Shown: positions 28,001-43,000 of the stretch, in pieces | Layout: every line of letters begins with the position of its first letter | Numbering within the stretch: the stretch's first letter is position 1 | Source of the DNA: Numida meleagris | Lineage: Eukaryota > Chordata > Aves > Galliformes > Numididae | Length of the DNA: 64,000 nt | Reading direction: 5' to 3' | Assembly (NCBI RefSeq): GCF_002078875.1 | Contig: NC_034410.1 | Location: forward strand, 41,466,798-41,530,797 | Program-made: the position numbers and the translations under genes | Notes under the pieces: generated by a model | What the model was told of the DNA's origin: nothing | The model's database searches: none | The model's input: only the letters and a program-made list of their open reading frames with translations

Positions 28001-31000
28001 TGATGTGTACCATGGTTCAGATTAATGGCTAAACGATCCATTCTTTAACCTGGTGTACTGAGCGTTGGTTAAATGCATTGATATGAAGCCGGCAACTGCT
28101 GACTGGAGTGGTGAGGAAATGCCATGCGTGGTTGGTTTAGCAAATTTGCACTGGGATGACGTGAGTTGGTGCTAAGCACCGCTCCGCTTTGGGATGTGCA
28201 GAGCTGCATGGAACTAAAAGCTTGAATGTTCTGTCTCTTAATGAAAGCTTTAGATAAGGTGGTGAACCAGCAAGGGGCACGACTGGAGGAATTTCTTGCC
28301 TGTGGAAAACAGCAGCAGCCACTTCAGGAGGAAATGCAGCAAGGACCTCGGTCGGGAGGAGACTGTAACAACTTGGATTTCCTTCCACACCTAATAGCTG
28401 AAGGACCTCTGACACATAACTCATTTTTCTATGGTTACTGTGGGGCAAAATACCTCTCTGTGTGGTAAGGGGAAGGATGTAAGAAGAGCTTGCTGCTATT
28501 TCGGGGCATTGTGAGGGAAACGTAGCATGCTTTTATTTCCTTTTGAGACTTGTGTTTAAACTTGGTGCCCATCTCCGCCCTGCCGTGAGATCAGGGAGGG
28601 AAGGAAGGCTTTTTTTAATTACCTTTACAAGTAACTGTGGTGTCTCTCGTGTGAAGGTATTTGATGTCATTGGTGTTGAGGATGTGTAGCCTGCCGTTGG
28701 CTTGGAGAAGCATGTTCTACTTATTTCCCTTTTTGTAGCAGGGGATTTGGCTATTTCCCAAGTGACCACCATTTCTTCACAATGAAATCTCTTCCTTTGT
28801 TTGTAAAAGATTTCATCTTCAAGTTTTTATTCTTTGTGCAATAGTCCCTTCCTCTGTTTCAGCCTCAGCTTCCTTCTCTGTGTGTCATGGCGTATCAAGG
28901 TTTAGTCATTATTTTGTTCTGTCACTGGTGTCAGATCAGAGATGTTTCCCATAGGTATAAACTTGGTAATTCCCAGTTGGTTTAAAAAAAAAAATAAATC
29001 GTTGAAGTGTAAACGATAGCAGTCTTCACCAAGCTCAGTGTTCAATTAGTTGAACATGAAGCTTACATTTGAAGGGCTTCATTGAGTATGTTGTGCATTG
29101 TTGTGGAGGAGTCTTTGCTCTCACAGCAAGAACGCTTATTCACCAGAAGGTGCTGTTCTCCACTGCTTTTATGCATCCCCTTTAAAGCTCTTCCTTCAGG
29201 CTCAAACTTGGGGTTATTTTGCTGAAATAAAACAGCAGTTTACAGAGGACACAACAGGGCCTGCGTCTGTGTTTTATGTCCCTTACCAATTCCCTGGGTT
29301 GCCCTTGTCTCTGCAGTGGGGACTTGCTGTACCAGCTGTGTCCTAGCAGTAGCAAAGGAGAAGATGCAGCGAACTAGCTGCCACCTTCTTGGAAAAGTTG
29401 TGTATGCTTTACAGCAATGTAATAACTCCAAAACGTTTCCTTGGCGTGATTAATGGTGCACCAGATAAAAATCTACCCTGACTAAACTGAGGGAGTGCCG
29501 TTCTCAGTGCATTTGTGACATGCTACAAGTTTGCTATTGCATTTTTTTTCTTTTGTTTCTCAGCGATTAAACCTACAGCATCAGGTATTAATCTCTCAGC
29601 TGGGTGCTTACTTCTAGGCCATGAGCTCTGCAGTTTTGACTGCAAACATCATGAGACAGTTCCTTCCAAATTACCTGTTTGGGTGGAAACTGCTGTCTTA
29701 GCAGTGTTTATTGCAGTGAGGAAATATGTGTCAGTTCTAGGCAAACAGCTGGGAAACAGTAATGCTGGAGTAGGTGTTTCTAAAGTCCTGGGATTAGTGT
29801 GGTAGATCTCCTGAACATGCCTGAGCATTCCTTTGTCTCTAATCCTGATTTCTCCTTTTTTAGGCACAGCTGGAAGCTCAGAGGGCGACTCAGGATTTTC
29901 AGAGGGCGACTGAAGTGCTGCGTGCTGCCAAGGAGACCATTTCACTTGCTGAGCAGAGGCTGCTGGAGGATGACAAACGTCAGTTTGACTCTGCCTGGCA
30001 AGAGATGCTCAACCATGCTACGCAGAGGGTAATAGAAACACAAAGCTGCTTGCCCCATTGCCTGTCTTGTCCACGTTCTGTTTTCTTCTTTGAGATATGA
30101 TGCGAGTTTGTGAAGGACCACATTTTTTGTGTTGGTCCAGACATATGACGTGTAGGAAATGAATCTACAGAAAACTATGATGCCTGAGGTTAAATGATAT
30201 GGGCCATGGGCTCCTGCTGGGACAAACTATAGCTCTCTATCTGACTTTGCTAGTAGTTAGAGGAGTGGTTCTAGTTTAAAAACATAAAATAAAAATCACC
30301 TTTTGTATTATAGGGGTAAACAGCATCTTCAGGCATATCTGCATTCGAAGCTCTGCAAAGTAATTGCATTGGGAAGGCGTAATTGCATAGGGATGGCTGT
30401 TCCTGAGTGCATGTGTTGTGGAAACTCTGACTCGGGAGTACTAGGGACGTGTTCCAATTTAGTGTAACCTGTTCTCAGCATGATGTTAGTTTCAGCAAGG
30501 CACTTTCTTGTGGAGTGTGTATCTGCATGTAGAATTACTCAAGAATGTGTGTTGCATTTTAAGTTTGCACACTTCTGACGTGAATTAACTTTCAAATTTA
30601 GACAGGATCTTACCTTCTTGGTAAGGTCTTTCTAAATCTACAGAAAAGATGCACTAACAGTGAAAGGCAGTACTTGTTTTAGCAGCTGTCAAGAATTTGC
30701 CTGTCATTTGCATTGTCTCTTTTTTTCCTTATCTGCTAAAAATGCAGAAAAGTGGTGTGTTTTTTTAACATGAAAGAATCAAAAATCTAAGTTAAAAACC
30801 TTTGTTCTGTCAGAGTTCCCCCAATATGTCGGTGAAGCTGAACTTGCTATTCTAAGTGTGGGGAGCATGCTATACAATGCTGGCATTGTCTTGCAGTCCT
30901 CCATGCAGTAGCTCTGTTCTGTCACAGAAGCTTCTCAGTTATAAGAAAGCCACTATTTCGGGCTGAATTCTGAAACCAGCTGCCAGATGATGAAACAGAG

Positions 31001-34000
31001 AACAAAAAGGATGTTGGCTATATAGGGGAGAGATGGAAAACCCGGTATATACTAAAACATGAATATCCAAGAATGCACAGAAATCCTCCAGGGCATAGTT
31101 GGTGTTACTGTCATTAAGTATTTGCAGATCTGGTAACCTCTGCGTTTCTGAAGTGAAACCCAACTTTGCAATGCGTGTGCCATGACACCAACAGCTGTCA
31201 TTTTTTTCCTTGGTTGTTAATCCTGGTTTGATATGAGAGAAGTCCAGAAATGCATACACAATTTTTTATTCTCAGAGTAGATAGATGAGAAAGAACTAGA
31301 AGCTTCTAAGGAGTTGCTGAAATAGTGGTGGAGATTGAGAGCAACCATGGATAAGCAGCCTCCCTCTAGCAGGCATGAGGGAGGAAATGCTAGGAATTTT
31401 CAGAGTTCAGATGGATTCCTCCTTTCCTTGGATATTCTTGGGGAATCCCTGTGTCCTTCTGTAACCCTTAACTGTTCTCAGACGGCCTGCAGCCAAGAGA
31501 AGTATGCTTGAGATTTGCAGACTTAGTGACTTAGAGCAGAAGAGGACTTCTCACAGTGTCTGGTGGAGCTGCTGGTGTTCACACGTATTGTCACTGAGTG
31601 CAAAATATCTCCTTGTCAGAGGGCTGACTGAAGCCGTGACATCTCTGATGGCTGCAGCTGAACAGTACATAGGAGCCTTGTATTTATTCACTGCAGATGT
31701 AAAATCTCCTAGGCACAGATTGATTTGTATAGAGCAGCTGAGGACTTACTGGATGGAAAGTGTGTTACCCTACTCTTTCTGGTGCTGAAAATAGTCTGGG
31801 TAAATTCAGATCCCAGCAAGCACATATCTGTGCCTTTCCAGGATACAGCATATTTTGAAAGAAGTACTTGCAAGTTTGTCTCCTGATTTTCATTAGCTCT
31901 TCTGGGGATCTCAAGGCTAGGGCCAGAGCCAACAAAGGTTAAAAAAGTCATGATTGAAAAGACCTGGCATTAGTTTGTTTGGAATACTGTCTGAGTTTTA
32001 GTCTTCTTTAAGAGCAGTATGAATATGGTCTTCATTTCAGTGCATGCAATTACTGAGGTTCTTAGGGTTCTCTGAGGTAAACAAAATAACCAGGGGGAGT
32101 TTGAGGAGCAGGAAATGCCATCATTCCCTACCAAGCTATGAATGAAAAAGAGGTTGGCAGATGAGATCTAATAGATCAAAGATTCTTCTTGGCTGTTGGT
32201 GTTCTTGTTAACTCAGATTGCGAACTGTTAATGACATTAGAAATTGCTAATGGTGAATAACGTTTACTAAGGGTGAAGGCTTGAGGTTTAAAAAGAATTC
32301 AGAATTCACAATCTTAGGATCATTAAGGTTGGAAAAAGACCACTAAGATTATCTAGTCTGACCGTCAACCCATCACTCTGTTTCCACATAGAAAATCGCT
32401 CTTGGGGAAGCTTCTTGCAATCTAGTTGCGCTGCTCTTTTTTGAGTTTGCTTTTTTTTTGCCTGTACTTGTAAATTACACCCATAATCTTGCAGTGTGCC
32501 TTGTACAGCAATGACTCAAGTGCAGAAAAACATCTCTGGGCCAAATGTCAGAAGTGAGTTACTAATTCATTTGTTTCTATGTTGGTGGAATTGTCAGGCA
32601 AGAGTAGAGTGTTCTTATTCGTTATTCTCAGGCAGCAGTAGCAGCCCCTATTGAATTAATCCCAAATTTGGAACAAATCTGAGCCCTGAAGCAGCTTGGT
32701 AGCTGACAAACAGTGCAGAGGACATAAGGAAAAGGGGTAGGCAAGAGAACAAATGAGATGCATCTCTATTTGTATAGACTTGTATGGGAATACATCCAGG
32801 TTGCTTTTGCACTTAACCTAATGGATGCAGACAAAGACTTGGACTGCGAAGTACCAACTGGGAAATGCTATTTGCAGACCCTGGCTGAGAGGAGATGGAG
32901 CTAAGGGCTGCACGGTGTAACTGCCATTTGATTTCTTCATGGTTTGAAAAGCTGCTAGAACTGCTTATTTTTAATGTGCCAATATAACAGGATAATGTAA
33001 ACAAGCCTTTTGTAGCCACTGAAATAGAAAAATCATCTGTGTAAACTGATTAGAAACGCAAGTGTTACAGAAGTTCTTCCTGTCCTGGATGGGTCAGAAG
33101 CATAGCATGTGGAAGATGCATCTATTTGTGGAGCAGACTACCAGCATGAGTAGGTACAGGGAGTACAGGGTGTCAGTCGGTATTTTTTGCACCTTGCATT
33201 CTGAGCTAGGTTTCCAAAGAAAGCAAAGAGAGCCTGCTGTTTAAATAGGAGCAAGATGCCAGCCTGCCTGGGAAGATGCAGCTAATCCCTTTTAATGTCT
33301 GTGCTTGAGCTGTGTGCTGAGCACAGAGCAGCACAGGGCTGTGAAGCGATCCTGCAAGTCAGGCAGCTTCTTTACCCACCTCAGTTCTTAACCTGGTGTA
33401 TGTTTTTCGGGTAAAGTCCTGTGTTTTTTCTAGAATTGCGTTTCTCAAAAGATCTGGGATGGATATAGTGACACTTAGGCTGGGATTTAGCTCATCAGTT
33501 GTAGGTGTCTAGAACCTTACTTTGTACATCCGAGTTAGTTGCCACTGAACTTCCACTTGTCTGATCAGTGTGTTGATGGTGTCTTGAACAATTCACATGA
33601 CCAGTTGAGGGTGTTCATTGTAAAATGAATTCTCTGTTGGCTGTCATAGTCACCTATCTTGCATGTAGGCAGGTTTGATCATAAAATCATAGAGTGGTTT
33701 GGGTTGGAAGGGAGCTTATAGCCCACCATTTCCAACCCCTGCCGTGGGCAGGGCTGCCACCCACCGGATCAGGCTGCCCAGGGCCCCATCCAACCTGTCC
33801 TTGAGCGCCTCCAGGGATGGTGCACCCACAGCTTCTCTGGGCAGCTTCTTCCAATGCGTTGCCTCCCTTGAGTCAAGATTTTTTTCCTAACCTCTAATCT
33901 AAATCTCCCCTCATTTAGTTTAAATCTGTTCCCACTTATCCTCTTACTATCTGCCTGTGTAAAAAGTCTGTCTCCTTCCTGCTTGTTAGCTCTCCTCAAG

Positions 34001-37000
34001 TACTGTAAAGCCGCTATAAGGTCTCCCTGGAGACTTCTCAAGACTGAACAACTCCAGCTCCCCAGCTGATGAGCTTTTAAACTTCCTGGAGAGGACGTAT
34101 TCACTGTTAGACATTAGCTTACCAGTGTTTTGGGCAATTTCAGTTTGTCTTTAAAACATGGGGAAAATGTTTTGGATGTGGAAGTTTTCCCTGTCTGCGG
34201 GTACCTGGAGTTATGATGCTGTAGTTGGTGGCACAGGGCCAATGAAAGGAGAGATGAGGGGCAGAGATCTTGGCATTTATAATCCTGTAGAAAATCATCC
34301 TTGTACGTAAATGTGTTCAAAAGGAGAGCGCTGACAGAATGTTATCTGAAATTTGAGACAAATTGGAGCAGAAAGGAAGATCCTGCATGAAAAATTGCTA
34401 ATTTCTAATTGCCAATGCAATCTGCAGTCTTTAAAAGACTCTGCTTTTACAGTCTTTCCTGAGATGTGTTCAGTTCATAAATTCTGGCAGGGAGAAGACA
34501 TGTTTTGGCTCTTGATCATTAGACATTTTAAAAAGGAAAGGGTGAGGGGGAAGCGAGGAGGGAGGAGGCATGCTCCCTCTTGCTTTAATTTGGCTTGCAA
34601 AGCTCCCTTTGATATTACACCGTGAAGTACCATCTGTTGGTGTAAAATGCGTGGGTGCTTTCATGATGTGGAAAGGAGAGATTTCCTGCAGATAGAACCA
34701 CTTGGAGAAAAAGGGGGAAGAAAGCTATGAAATAAACAACAGGAATACCCGCAACCTTCTCTGTCCTAATCTCTCCATCCTTTCACTACATTGTTCCCCT
34801 CTAGTATCGTATCCCTCGTGTTGCTGATTCTGTCCTTCTGGTTTACCGGTGTTGCATTGTCTGTCTTACCTCTTTTATTTCCATTTCTTCTTCTAGAAGA
34901 GTCACCCATTTAATTTTTAGAGAAAGAAGCAGATGTCCAGAGTAATTCTCTGGCTCAGATGATCAGGTTTGCTAAATTTCACTGATAAATGTTTCTTTTG
35001 CAGCTGTTACTGCTGAAATTTTCCTGAAGTCCATCTTTGACTTCAGGTCATAAGTATTTATTGGCTGAGAGGAACAAAGCCACTTGTGCAGGCCTCTTTG
35101 CTAAATGTATATATTCTGTACTGACCTTCCTTTCCCAGGCATCTGGGTTGGAAATAGAGGGTAGAGGAGGAAAGAGCAGTTGATACCTGTGTTGGTATTT
35201 TTTGGTTTTATTTTCCAATAGCTGCATCTTGCTGCCTGGGCTACCTTGGGAGGATGACTCCTGCCTGGTGTGGCCATCTGCTGATGAATCATGGAGTATT
35301 CCGAGTTGGAAGGGACCCATTAGAACCATCAAGTCCAACTCCTGGCTCCACACAGGGCCACCCAAAGTGTCTGGTGGATGTGTGAGCGTGCTGGAAGTTC
35401 ATCAGCTCTGTGTGTTTTTATGAGTGTGTTTCCCCTCTCCCAAGTATGAATGGTAGCAAGGATGTTGAGAGGAGAGAGGTGTCAAGAGAAGTCTCAGTTG
35501 GAACAGATGTCATCCTCACTCTTGTCTCTGCATTTTTGTAAGTGATGCTCTCGCATCTGTGATGGCCTTGGCAAGGTTCGTTGGTAGAAGCACAGTGTCT
35601 TACACTAGACAGAAGCTTATTCAGACAGTGTGACCAACAGCTTGTTTGAGTCAATGTAAGAATGCTTTTTTTCCCCGGTGGTGTTATTGGATCTAATAAG
35701 AGATGCTTTTCCCACACACAAACCTTATCTACCCTGTACTAAGACCTTTTGAAAAAAGCTGAGAGTTTTCACTAACTTGCCTTGTGTAGAACCTCCAGGA
35801 TGTAAAGCAAGCCACATGGTTTGCAGGTCTGTTTCTATCCACGTGCCCTGGCAGACAGGTTCTGCATTTAGGGGCTATTTGGCTTTTGTGAAGGAGCAGA
35901 TGATCTTTTTGTTTCTTCTTGCTTAAGTGAAAGGTTTAAATACATGCTGACAGCAAGCAGCTCTCTGTGGTGACACCGACGTGGAACAACCTTGTACCCT
36001 GGAGTGCACGTTGAGCTGTACTCCCTCAGGTGGAGCACTTGCAGTAATGTGAGCAGTATGGTAGCATGCCCATTGGAGAACCACGCAGCAGGAGGAGAAG
36101 CTTGCCTCCCATTGCTGATTTCCCAGGAGGGTGAAGTATACAACCTTTTCCTTTCCAGAAAGGGTAACAAATGTGGGCTTAGATAGCTGGCTGCAAGTTC
36201 TGTATTTTGTCAGATAGTTTGAGGTGTTTACAATCTGTCATCCCAAATCCCTGTTTTGCAGGATGATGCATTTTTCTGATGTTTGATACAAAAGATGTGC
36301 AAAGTCAACAAGAAACAGAACACCTAGCCTGTGAGAAGGCCCTGGTACTGATAGTGCTGAAGTGGTTGATCCCATGCTAATTTCACCCCAAGAATGTATG
36401 GCAGGGATTGACATGTAATTAAAAATGGGCACATTTCAGCTGCTCTATTATTTTGTATCTTCCAGCATTTTTAAATTGCAGTTGCCTTGCACACTACAAA
36501 GGAGCAAACCAGGTTCTGTGCAGTCTTTGGAGACTGCATTTTAATTTATGACAGTTCCACGCTAAAACCAGCCTTGGCTGACGTATTTCACCAGGGAAAG
36601 TCTTTGCATCAACCTTGCTTTCTGAGCCTTCAAGATGAGAGGCTGTAGCTTGTTTTTGAGATGCAGGGGACAGTGCTATCAACCTGATTTATTTCTTATT
36701 TTTCAACTTCAAATGTGGATGCCTTATTCATATGTGATGCAGTTGAAGGTTGTTGGAGTAGAGTATCTTCTATATGTAATCAGGAGAGCCTTTGGAAACT
36801 TCTTTCTCTTAGTTCATAGATAGCAACTTTTGTTTAATAACAAGTGGTGAGTGCAGGGGAGCAACTGTGGCCTCCAGCTGTGGCAGCAGGACCTTCCAGC
36901 TGATGCAGATGCAGTGCAGCTTTGGCCCATAGTGGTTTCACACTTGAATTATTTAGGTGTCAGAAAGGACTGCACACAGTTTTTCTGAGCAGAGGGCCAT

Positions 37001-40000
37001 ACCATGCAAGTAAAAGCTGACTGCGTTCTTTTTTTCCCTGGTAAGTTTGGCCTGAGGGCTGATACTTCCAGGAACTGAGAGCTTTGTGGGTAAGGTTATT
37101 CAAGCTAAAGATACCTTGATACATGTGTATATATATACTTTTTTACCTCTCCATGCATCTGAGAGCACAGATGATGTGCTGATGGTGGAAGCCAGCTGGA
37201 GGAAATGTGCTTGAAGTATTTTCACAGCTGAAATACTAAAAAGCTCGCTACTTGAGAAAATAAATCTTGCCTTCCTTTTTTGTGTGAATACATTCAGGGT
37301 TGAAAGAAGGGATGCTGAAAACTGCCTGCTTACTGCCAGACCAAGGGAGAGGTGTCACCGCTTCTATTCTTTTAAACAAATCAGTTCTGTCTCTTGCTGG
37401 ATCCTGTCTGCCAGTGTATTAAAGAAAACAGATTTTCTGACACCTCAGCCAGCTCAAGTCTGCAAAATAAAAGTACCCTGGGCAGAATTACTGGGAAAAC
37501 ATGTCTATAGGATGTCAGCAGGGCAGCTGATAGGACTGCTGTGCCTTAGGCATCTGTCTGCCCTCTAGAGGGCTGTTCATCAGCGTATTGTCCTCCACCT
37601 GCATTATAGGGGGGGGCAATTCATGACCCAAACCATTTTTGATGTTGAAGCCATGATTTGAGGCTGGCCAGCTCTTTTAAGAGGAAAGGCAGCTTCCTAG
37701 CCTCCTGCAAACCAAGCTGCCTGGGGAGGTGGTGGAGTCACCATCCCTGGAGGTGCTCAAGAAAAGGGCAGATGTGGTGCTGAGTGGCGTGGTTTAGTGG
37801 TATGGTGGTGATGGCTTGATGGTTGGACTTAGATGGTCTTAGTGGTCTTTCCAGTCTTAATGGGTCTCATTGGATGGGCTGCTTTCTGGTGGCTGGCACT
37901 TCAGGTAGAGAGGACGGGCTGAACTGCATGCAGTCCTCTCACCCCTCTGGTATTCAGCCCTCTCCAAATTTGAGAGACTGTGGATATACTGTTAACAAAA
38001 ATGCTAAGAAATGGATGCTTGGGTTTTGCCCCTCAACCTGTATTTTCCTTCTTGCAGGTCATGGAGGCGGAGCAAACCAAGACGAGAAGTGAGTTGGTTC
38101 ACAAGGAGACTGCAGCCAAATACAATGCCGCCATGGGGAGGATGAAGCAGCTGGAGAAGAAATTGAAAAGAGCCATCAATAAATCAAAGTAGGTTTCATA
38201 CTTGGAGATCAGTTTAATGGTCAAGCCTCTTCGTAGGACATAGTAGTGATTCTGTGGGATTTTGGAAACTTGTCAAAGTGTGCCGTCCTTTACAGCACAA
38301 ATTGTACTAGAAAAGTTTCCTGGGCATGTTCTTAGTTGTATTCCAGTGTGCTGAAACATTTTGTGATGTGTGACTTGAGAGCCAGGCATATGGGATTTTG
38401 CAGAGATGCTGCCTACAGAGCTGCAAAGCTCTGTGTGGTGGTTTTGCAGCTTTGGATTTTTTTTGCCGTTTAATTCTTATATTTAGTTAGGAAGATGACA
38501 AAGCAAATGACAGAAACCTGAAAGGTGTGAGACTGCATCAGGGCAGCGTGCTGTACATCAGACTTGTTTACTTCCTAGCACTGCCTTAGCAAAGCTGTGT
38601 GAGAGCTGTTCTTGGGGAAAGAAATGCTTCGGGGAGCATAGCTGAGCAGTATCACTAATAAATGTGTGTGCATTTGATGAGCAGTTTCTCTCGGTTGGAG
38701 AGAAATAGAACAGCTTTTTCTCAGAACCTATTTAAAATTTTGGCCCTGCTGACAACCAATTCTTAATCCTCTTTCTATTTCACAGCCTTTCCTTGTATTT
38801 CCAGACTGCAGCTTGTCTAAACAATCTGCTTGTTGCGTTTAGCTTTTAATCCCTCCATCTAAAAATGATTTTATCGGGAAATTGGTCAACTAAAAGCCTG
38901 TTTTGATTGGCGTTTGCTCAGTTTGGGAAAGGTTTAGCACTTCTCGGGGAAGATCCAGGCATGTTTGCTAAAACAGTATAGCAGTGTGCCTTCATAGAAT
39001 GAGCTGCGTACTGTTTGTCTGGCACTGCTCAGGGCCTGGGCAAAAACATTGTCAGATCGCTAAATGATAGATTCATAGAATCCTTAGAGTTGGAAGGGAC
39101 CTCTGCAGGCCATCTAGTCCAACTCCCCTGCCATGAACAGGGACACCACAGCTAGATCAGGTTGCCCAGGGCCTGATCCAGCCTTGCCTTGAAAGTCTGC
39201 AGGGATGGGGCATCAACCACATCGCTGGGCAACGTGTGTCAGTGCCTCACCACTCTCACTGCAAAATATTTTTTCCTTGCATCTAACTTAAATCTACCCT
39301 CTTTCAGCTTGTTTCCTGTAGATGAGAGCAATATCTGAGAAGTTGTTTGGCTGTCAGGGGCCTATGTAAACTGGGATTTGAGGCCATTGAATTTGTGACT
39401 GCTTGTGTTAAAACTAGTGTGCTGCTGCTTTGCAGGAGGGAGCTGATAACAGCGGGCTGCTCTGCCCCTTCGCTGGCTGCTGCAGGAGGTTGGCTGTAAT
39501 TCTGGGGCACTGTAGAACCTCCTTGTCCAGTCTCTTCCCCTCAAATCCCTCGGTCAGCAGATGTGCAGGAAGTGCTGCTTTCCATGCAAACAATGATTTG
39601 TGTTTGCTGCGTGCTTCGGTCAGGATTACGATGCTTAAAGCATTACTGTTCTAAAGTAAGACTGGGACGGCCCAAAGGAAAGTCATTTGGATGATTTGCC
39701 CTGTAAGACTGACAAGTGGATGATTACAGGATTGTTTTGCTTTTAATTTTGTTTCTGGGCCCTTGCTTGCAAGCTAGGGATGTACATACGGCTGTGTGTT
39801 CTTAACATATGCCCAGTCTTATGGCTCAGTGCCACTAAGCTGCAGGGTAATGAGCTCTCCTGTGTTAGCCAGCTTTTTGGAAGTCACTTTCTGCTCTGGT
39901 GACTTGGGCAGAGTGCCTTTCCCTCTTCCGTCATCTGCTTAGAAAGCTTTGAGTGACCCCGCAATGCCACGTGTGCTGGTTGCTGCTACGAAAGAGATCT

Positions 40001-43000
40001 TTCCCCCAGGCATATGGAAGCTGGTGGGAGGTCAGGATCCAAGCCTGGCTGTTCCCTCCCAGCTGGATTAAAAGTAGGAGCTGTGAAGTATCCTAACCAC
40101 AGAGAAATGGAAATAGGTTATTTTGTCTGTGACTGTGTGTAGAATTCAGCCCATAAAACCCTATAGGATAGGAAAGCTATCGATTCACACTGTTATGTTC
40201 TGGTGCACGGTCCAAAATGCAGCTGCAGAAGGACTTGCAGCAGGGGAGACTGCTCTTGGCTCCTGGATGCTCTGAGGATGCATGTACGGTGGGCTGAACG
40301 TTGTTTCTGGGCCTGAGGGAATTGTATCATCAACTCCAATAACTGGAATGTTGCAGTTTGTATTTAGGTCAAAAGACCCAGGAGAAATAAATGTGTTTGA
40401 GTGGGGAAAAAAAGGAGAGGTGGAGAGCACCTGTAGGTGTTCCATCATCTAAATAGAGGTCTCTCAGGGTTGCACTGAAACACAAAGTAGCTCTGTTAAT
40501 GCTATAAAGAGAGCAACTCCCACTCGAGTTCCCTGCATTTAGTCCTAATGGCTGTAAACAATTGTTCTTTGTTTTTTCCACAGACCTTATTTTGAACTCA
40601 AGGCAAAGTACTACGTCCAGCTAGAGGTAAGTGCAGAGTTCACTTTGCCCTGAGGCTCTTTACTGCTTGTGGTAAACATTGAAATTACGTGGAACGTGCT
40701 ATCAGAATAACTGTTGACTGTTTCTGTACAAAGCCAATTTGGTTCCAAACCTCTTATCGTGAGCAATTTGCTAAGCACGCTTTAAAGATAAAAGACTGAG
40801 AGGCCTTGTTTCCTCGTGCGCAGTAAGTTCAAATTGCTCGTAGTACTCAAACATCACTCAGATGTGAGTTTAGGCTTTGGGAGAATGGGGCTGTCATGCA
40901 GCTGGATATGCTGCCAAAGCTTTTTTGGCATCTCTGTGTGTGTGTGGTGCAGCAGCGTGTAGCTGTGCTTCGGCACAGTGGGACATAGCAGCCCAGGGCT
41001 GGATGCAGCAGTTGTGCACGGGATGGTGATCCTAATGCAGCTCTAAGTCTTGGAGCTGATAAAGCTAAAAATTCAAATGCAAGAATCAGTGTGGATTACC
41101 CCATACAGTCTCCATTTGAGTCACTTCTGCTTCGTGTGGCCTCTGCTTAGTTACAGTGGAGGAAAGAAATGGGGAGCTGGGTACCCCGGAGCTCAGTACA
41201 GGGGCTAGTGCTGGAGGGCATGGGGTGTGGTGTTCTATGCCATCAGCCATGGCTTCAGTGGGGTGACAGCTCAGCAGGACCTGCCAGGGGGTCACACAAT
41301 GAACTGCATGCTGTGTGTTCGTGTTGTTCCTAGTGAAAGCACCTCTAACACCTGTCTTTAACATTAGCAACTGAAGAAAACAGTGGATGACCTGCAGGCA
41401 AAACTCTCCCTGGCGAAAGGAGAGTATAAGACTGCCTTGAAAAATCTGGAGATGATCTCAGACGAGATTCATGAGAGGAGACGATCCACTGCCATGGGGC
41501 CTCGAGGATGTGGTGTGGGTGCTGAAGGGAGCAACACCTCTGTGGAAGACCTGTCAGCCAGCAAACCGGAGTTGGACGCTGTTTCATGTGAGTACAGAGC
41601 ATTCCTTTGCCTAGGAATATCCCAAGGGCTGTGGGATAGAGAGGAAATACTGAGATGAAGACATCGTATATTCTGCAGCTTGAAGCTCAGTGCCTGTCAT
41701 GGGACTGGCTAATTTGTGATATTTCTGGTTATTGCAGGAGTTTATTATATCCTTCAATAGCTGGTTTTCAAGGGGAGGGGATATGAGTTAAAATGCATCT
41801 GCTGTTCCCTCCTGTTATTTGCACAGTGCTATATGGAAAGGAATGTGTTGCAGTGTGGGGAGCTTGCACTGAGGCCCTTTTCAGTCTTAGTTTCAGTCTG
41901 TTGGAGTTCAGTAGAACACTGCCAGACAAGAGTGTTTTGGCCCCAGTACACGCTGCTGTGTGGTATGGAAGCTCAGATGGCAATACATTAGCTGTAGTTA
42001 AAGCCGCTCTTTCATGTCGATTCTGAGCCACTCTGACAGCAGCAGGAATGCTGAGGAGGCAGAACTGCAAACGACCTCAGGTCTCTGTAAATGTCTTGCT
42101 GTTTAGGGGGCTTCTTCAGACCGCTCTGATGCTGGCGCACATTCTGGGTGTGCACGCACTGCTGTACATAGGAAACCTTCTGAGCCCAGTGGGACTTGAG
42201 TGCAGAAGGTATTCGGGTCACAGGTCCCATCCTGTGAACGTGTTTATTTTTAGCCAGATTGACACCCTACATGTAGTACAAAAGTGAACTTCCATTAATG
42301 AAAAGCTGTTGCCGGCAGCTGGAGTTGGTTTGCTGAATTAGAATTCAGGTAGGAGCAACCATGAGCAGGGAGAGCAATATGTGTGGGTGGGGCTTTTTAA
42401 AACATCATTGCTCAGCGATCCATCCAGAGAGAAATCTTGGGAGTTCTGTTGGACTGTAACTGCAGAAGTGGAGAGAGAATGGTGAAGCAGTCTGCCCCTA
42501 GAGCTGTCTGCCGTCTAATGAGTGTCTTAAATATTCACAAGTCTGTGTTGGTGTCAGGATGCTGCTGGCCAAGGCAGGCGCAGAGGAGCAGGCCCTGCCC
42601 TAAGCTGTGTGCGGAAGGCCCAAAGCAGACAAGGCCAGCTGGTTTGGGGCAGCAGGGGATGGTAAAGATCTCTAAGGACCAGGGCATTGCTGGCAGGTGT
42701 GCTGCTCCTCAGAGGTTTTTTTTCTGGAAACAGGACTGATCCATGTGTGAAACGCTGGGTAAAGCTTTGCAGAGGGGGCAGATGATGAGAAACCGCAGCT
42801 TGTGGGTTGGCAGTGTGCGTACGGACAGGAGGTGCAAAACTGAGAAACGACCGTTGCCCAGAAAGGTGGTGAAGGGGTAGGTTCGCTAATGAGAATGTAT
42901 CTTTAAACACTGCAGTGGCTTCTGAAGTGTTTGAAGATGACAACGGCAGCAGCTTTGTGTCCGAGGAAGACTCAGAAACTCAGTCGGTGTCCAGCTTCAG

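Larger units (their letters stand above)
13205..29863 (+). other. SH3BP5: SH3BP5 intron 3
   Basis: A 16.7-kb GT-AG intron, the largest in the window. It contains two old CR1 fragments (about 19.66 and 24.65 kb), a short GT repeat (24606-24620), T-rich stretches near 14.81 and 16.50 kb, and a perfect 11-bp hairpin at 27337-27362. No hidden exon is supported. Confidence 0.88.
30029..38057 (+). other. SH3BP5: SH3BP5 intron 4
   Basis: An 8.0-kb GT-AG intron with four CR1 fragments (32.3, 33.7, 35.3 and 37.7 kb). The rest is unique sequence without recognised features. Confidence 0.88.

Noticed and set aside
28137..28468. Overlapping frames on both strands near 28.3 kb as a hidden exon
   Set aside because: The exon 3 to exon 4 junction is already in phase and complete against the family; nothing in the translation matches SH3BP5.
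33769..34104. 111-codon minus-strand ORF as a host gene
   Set aside because: CR1 ORF2 C-terminus inside a truncated CR1 insertion.
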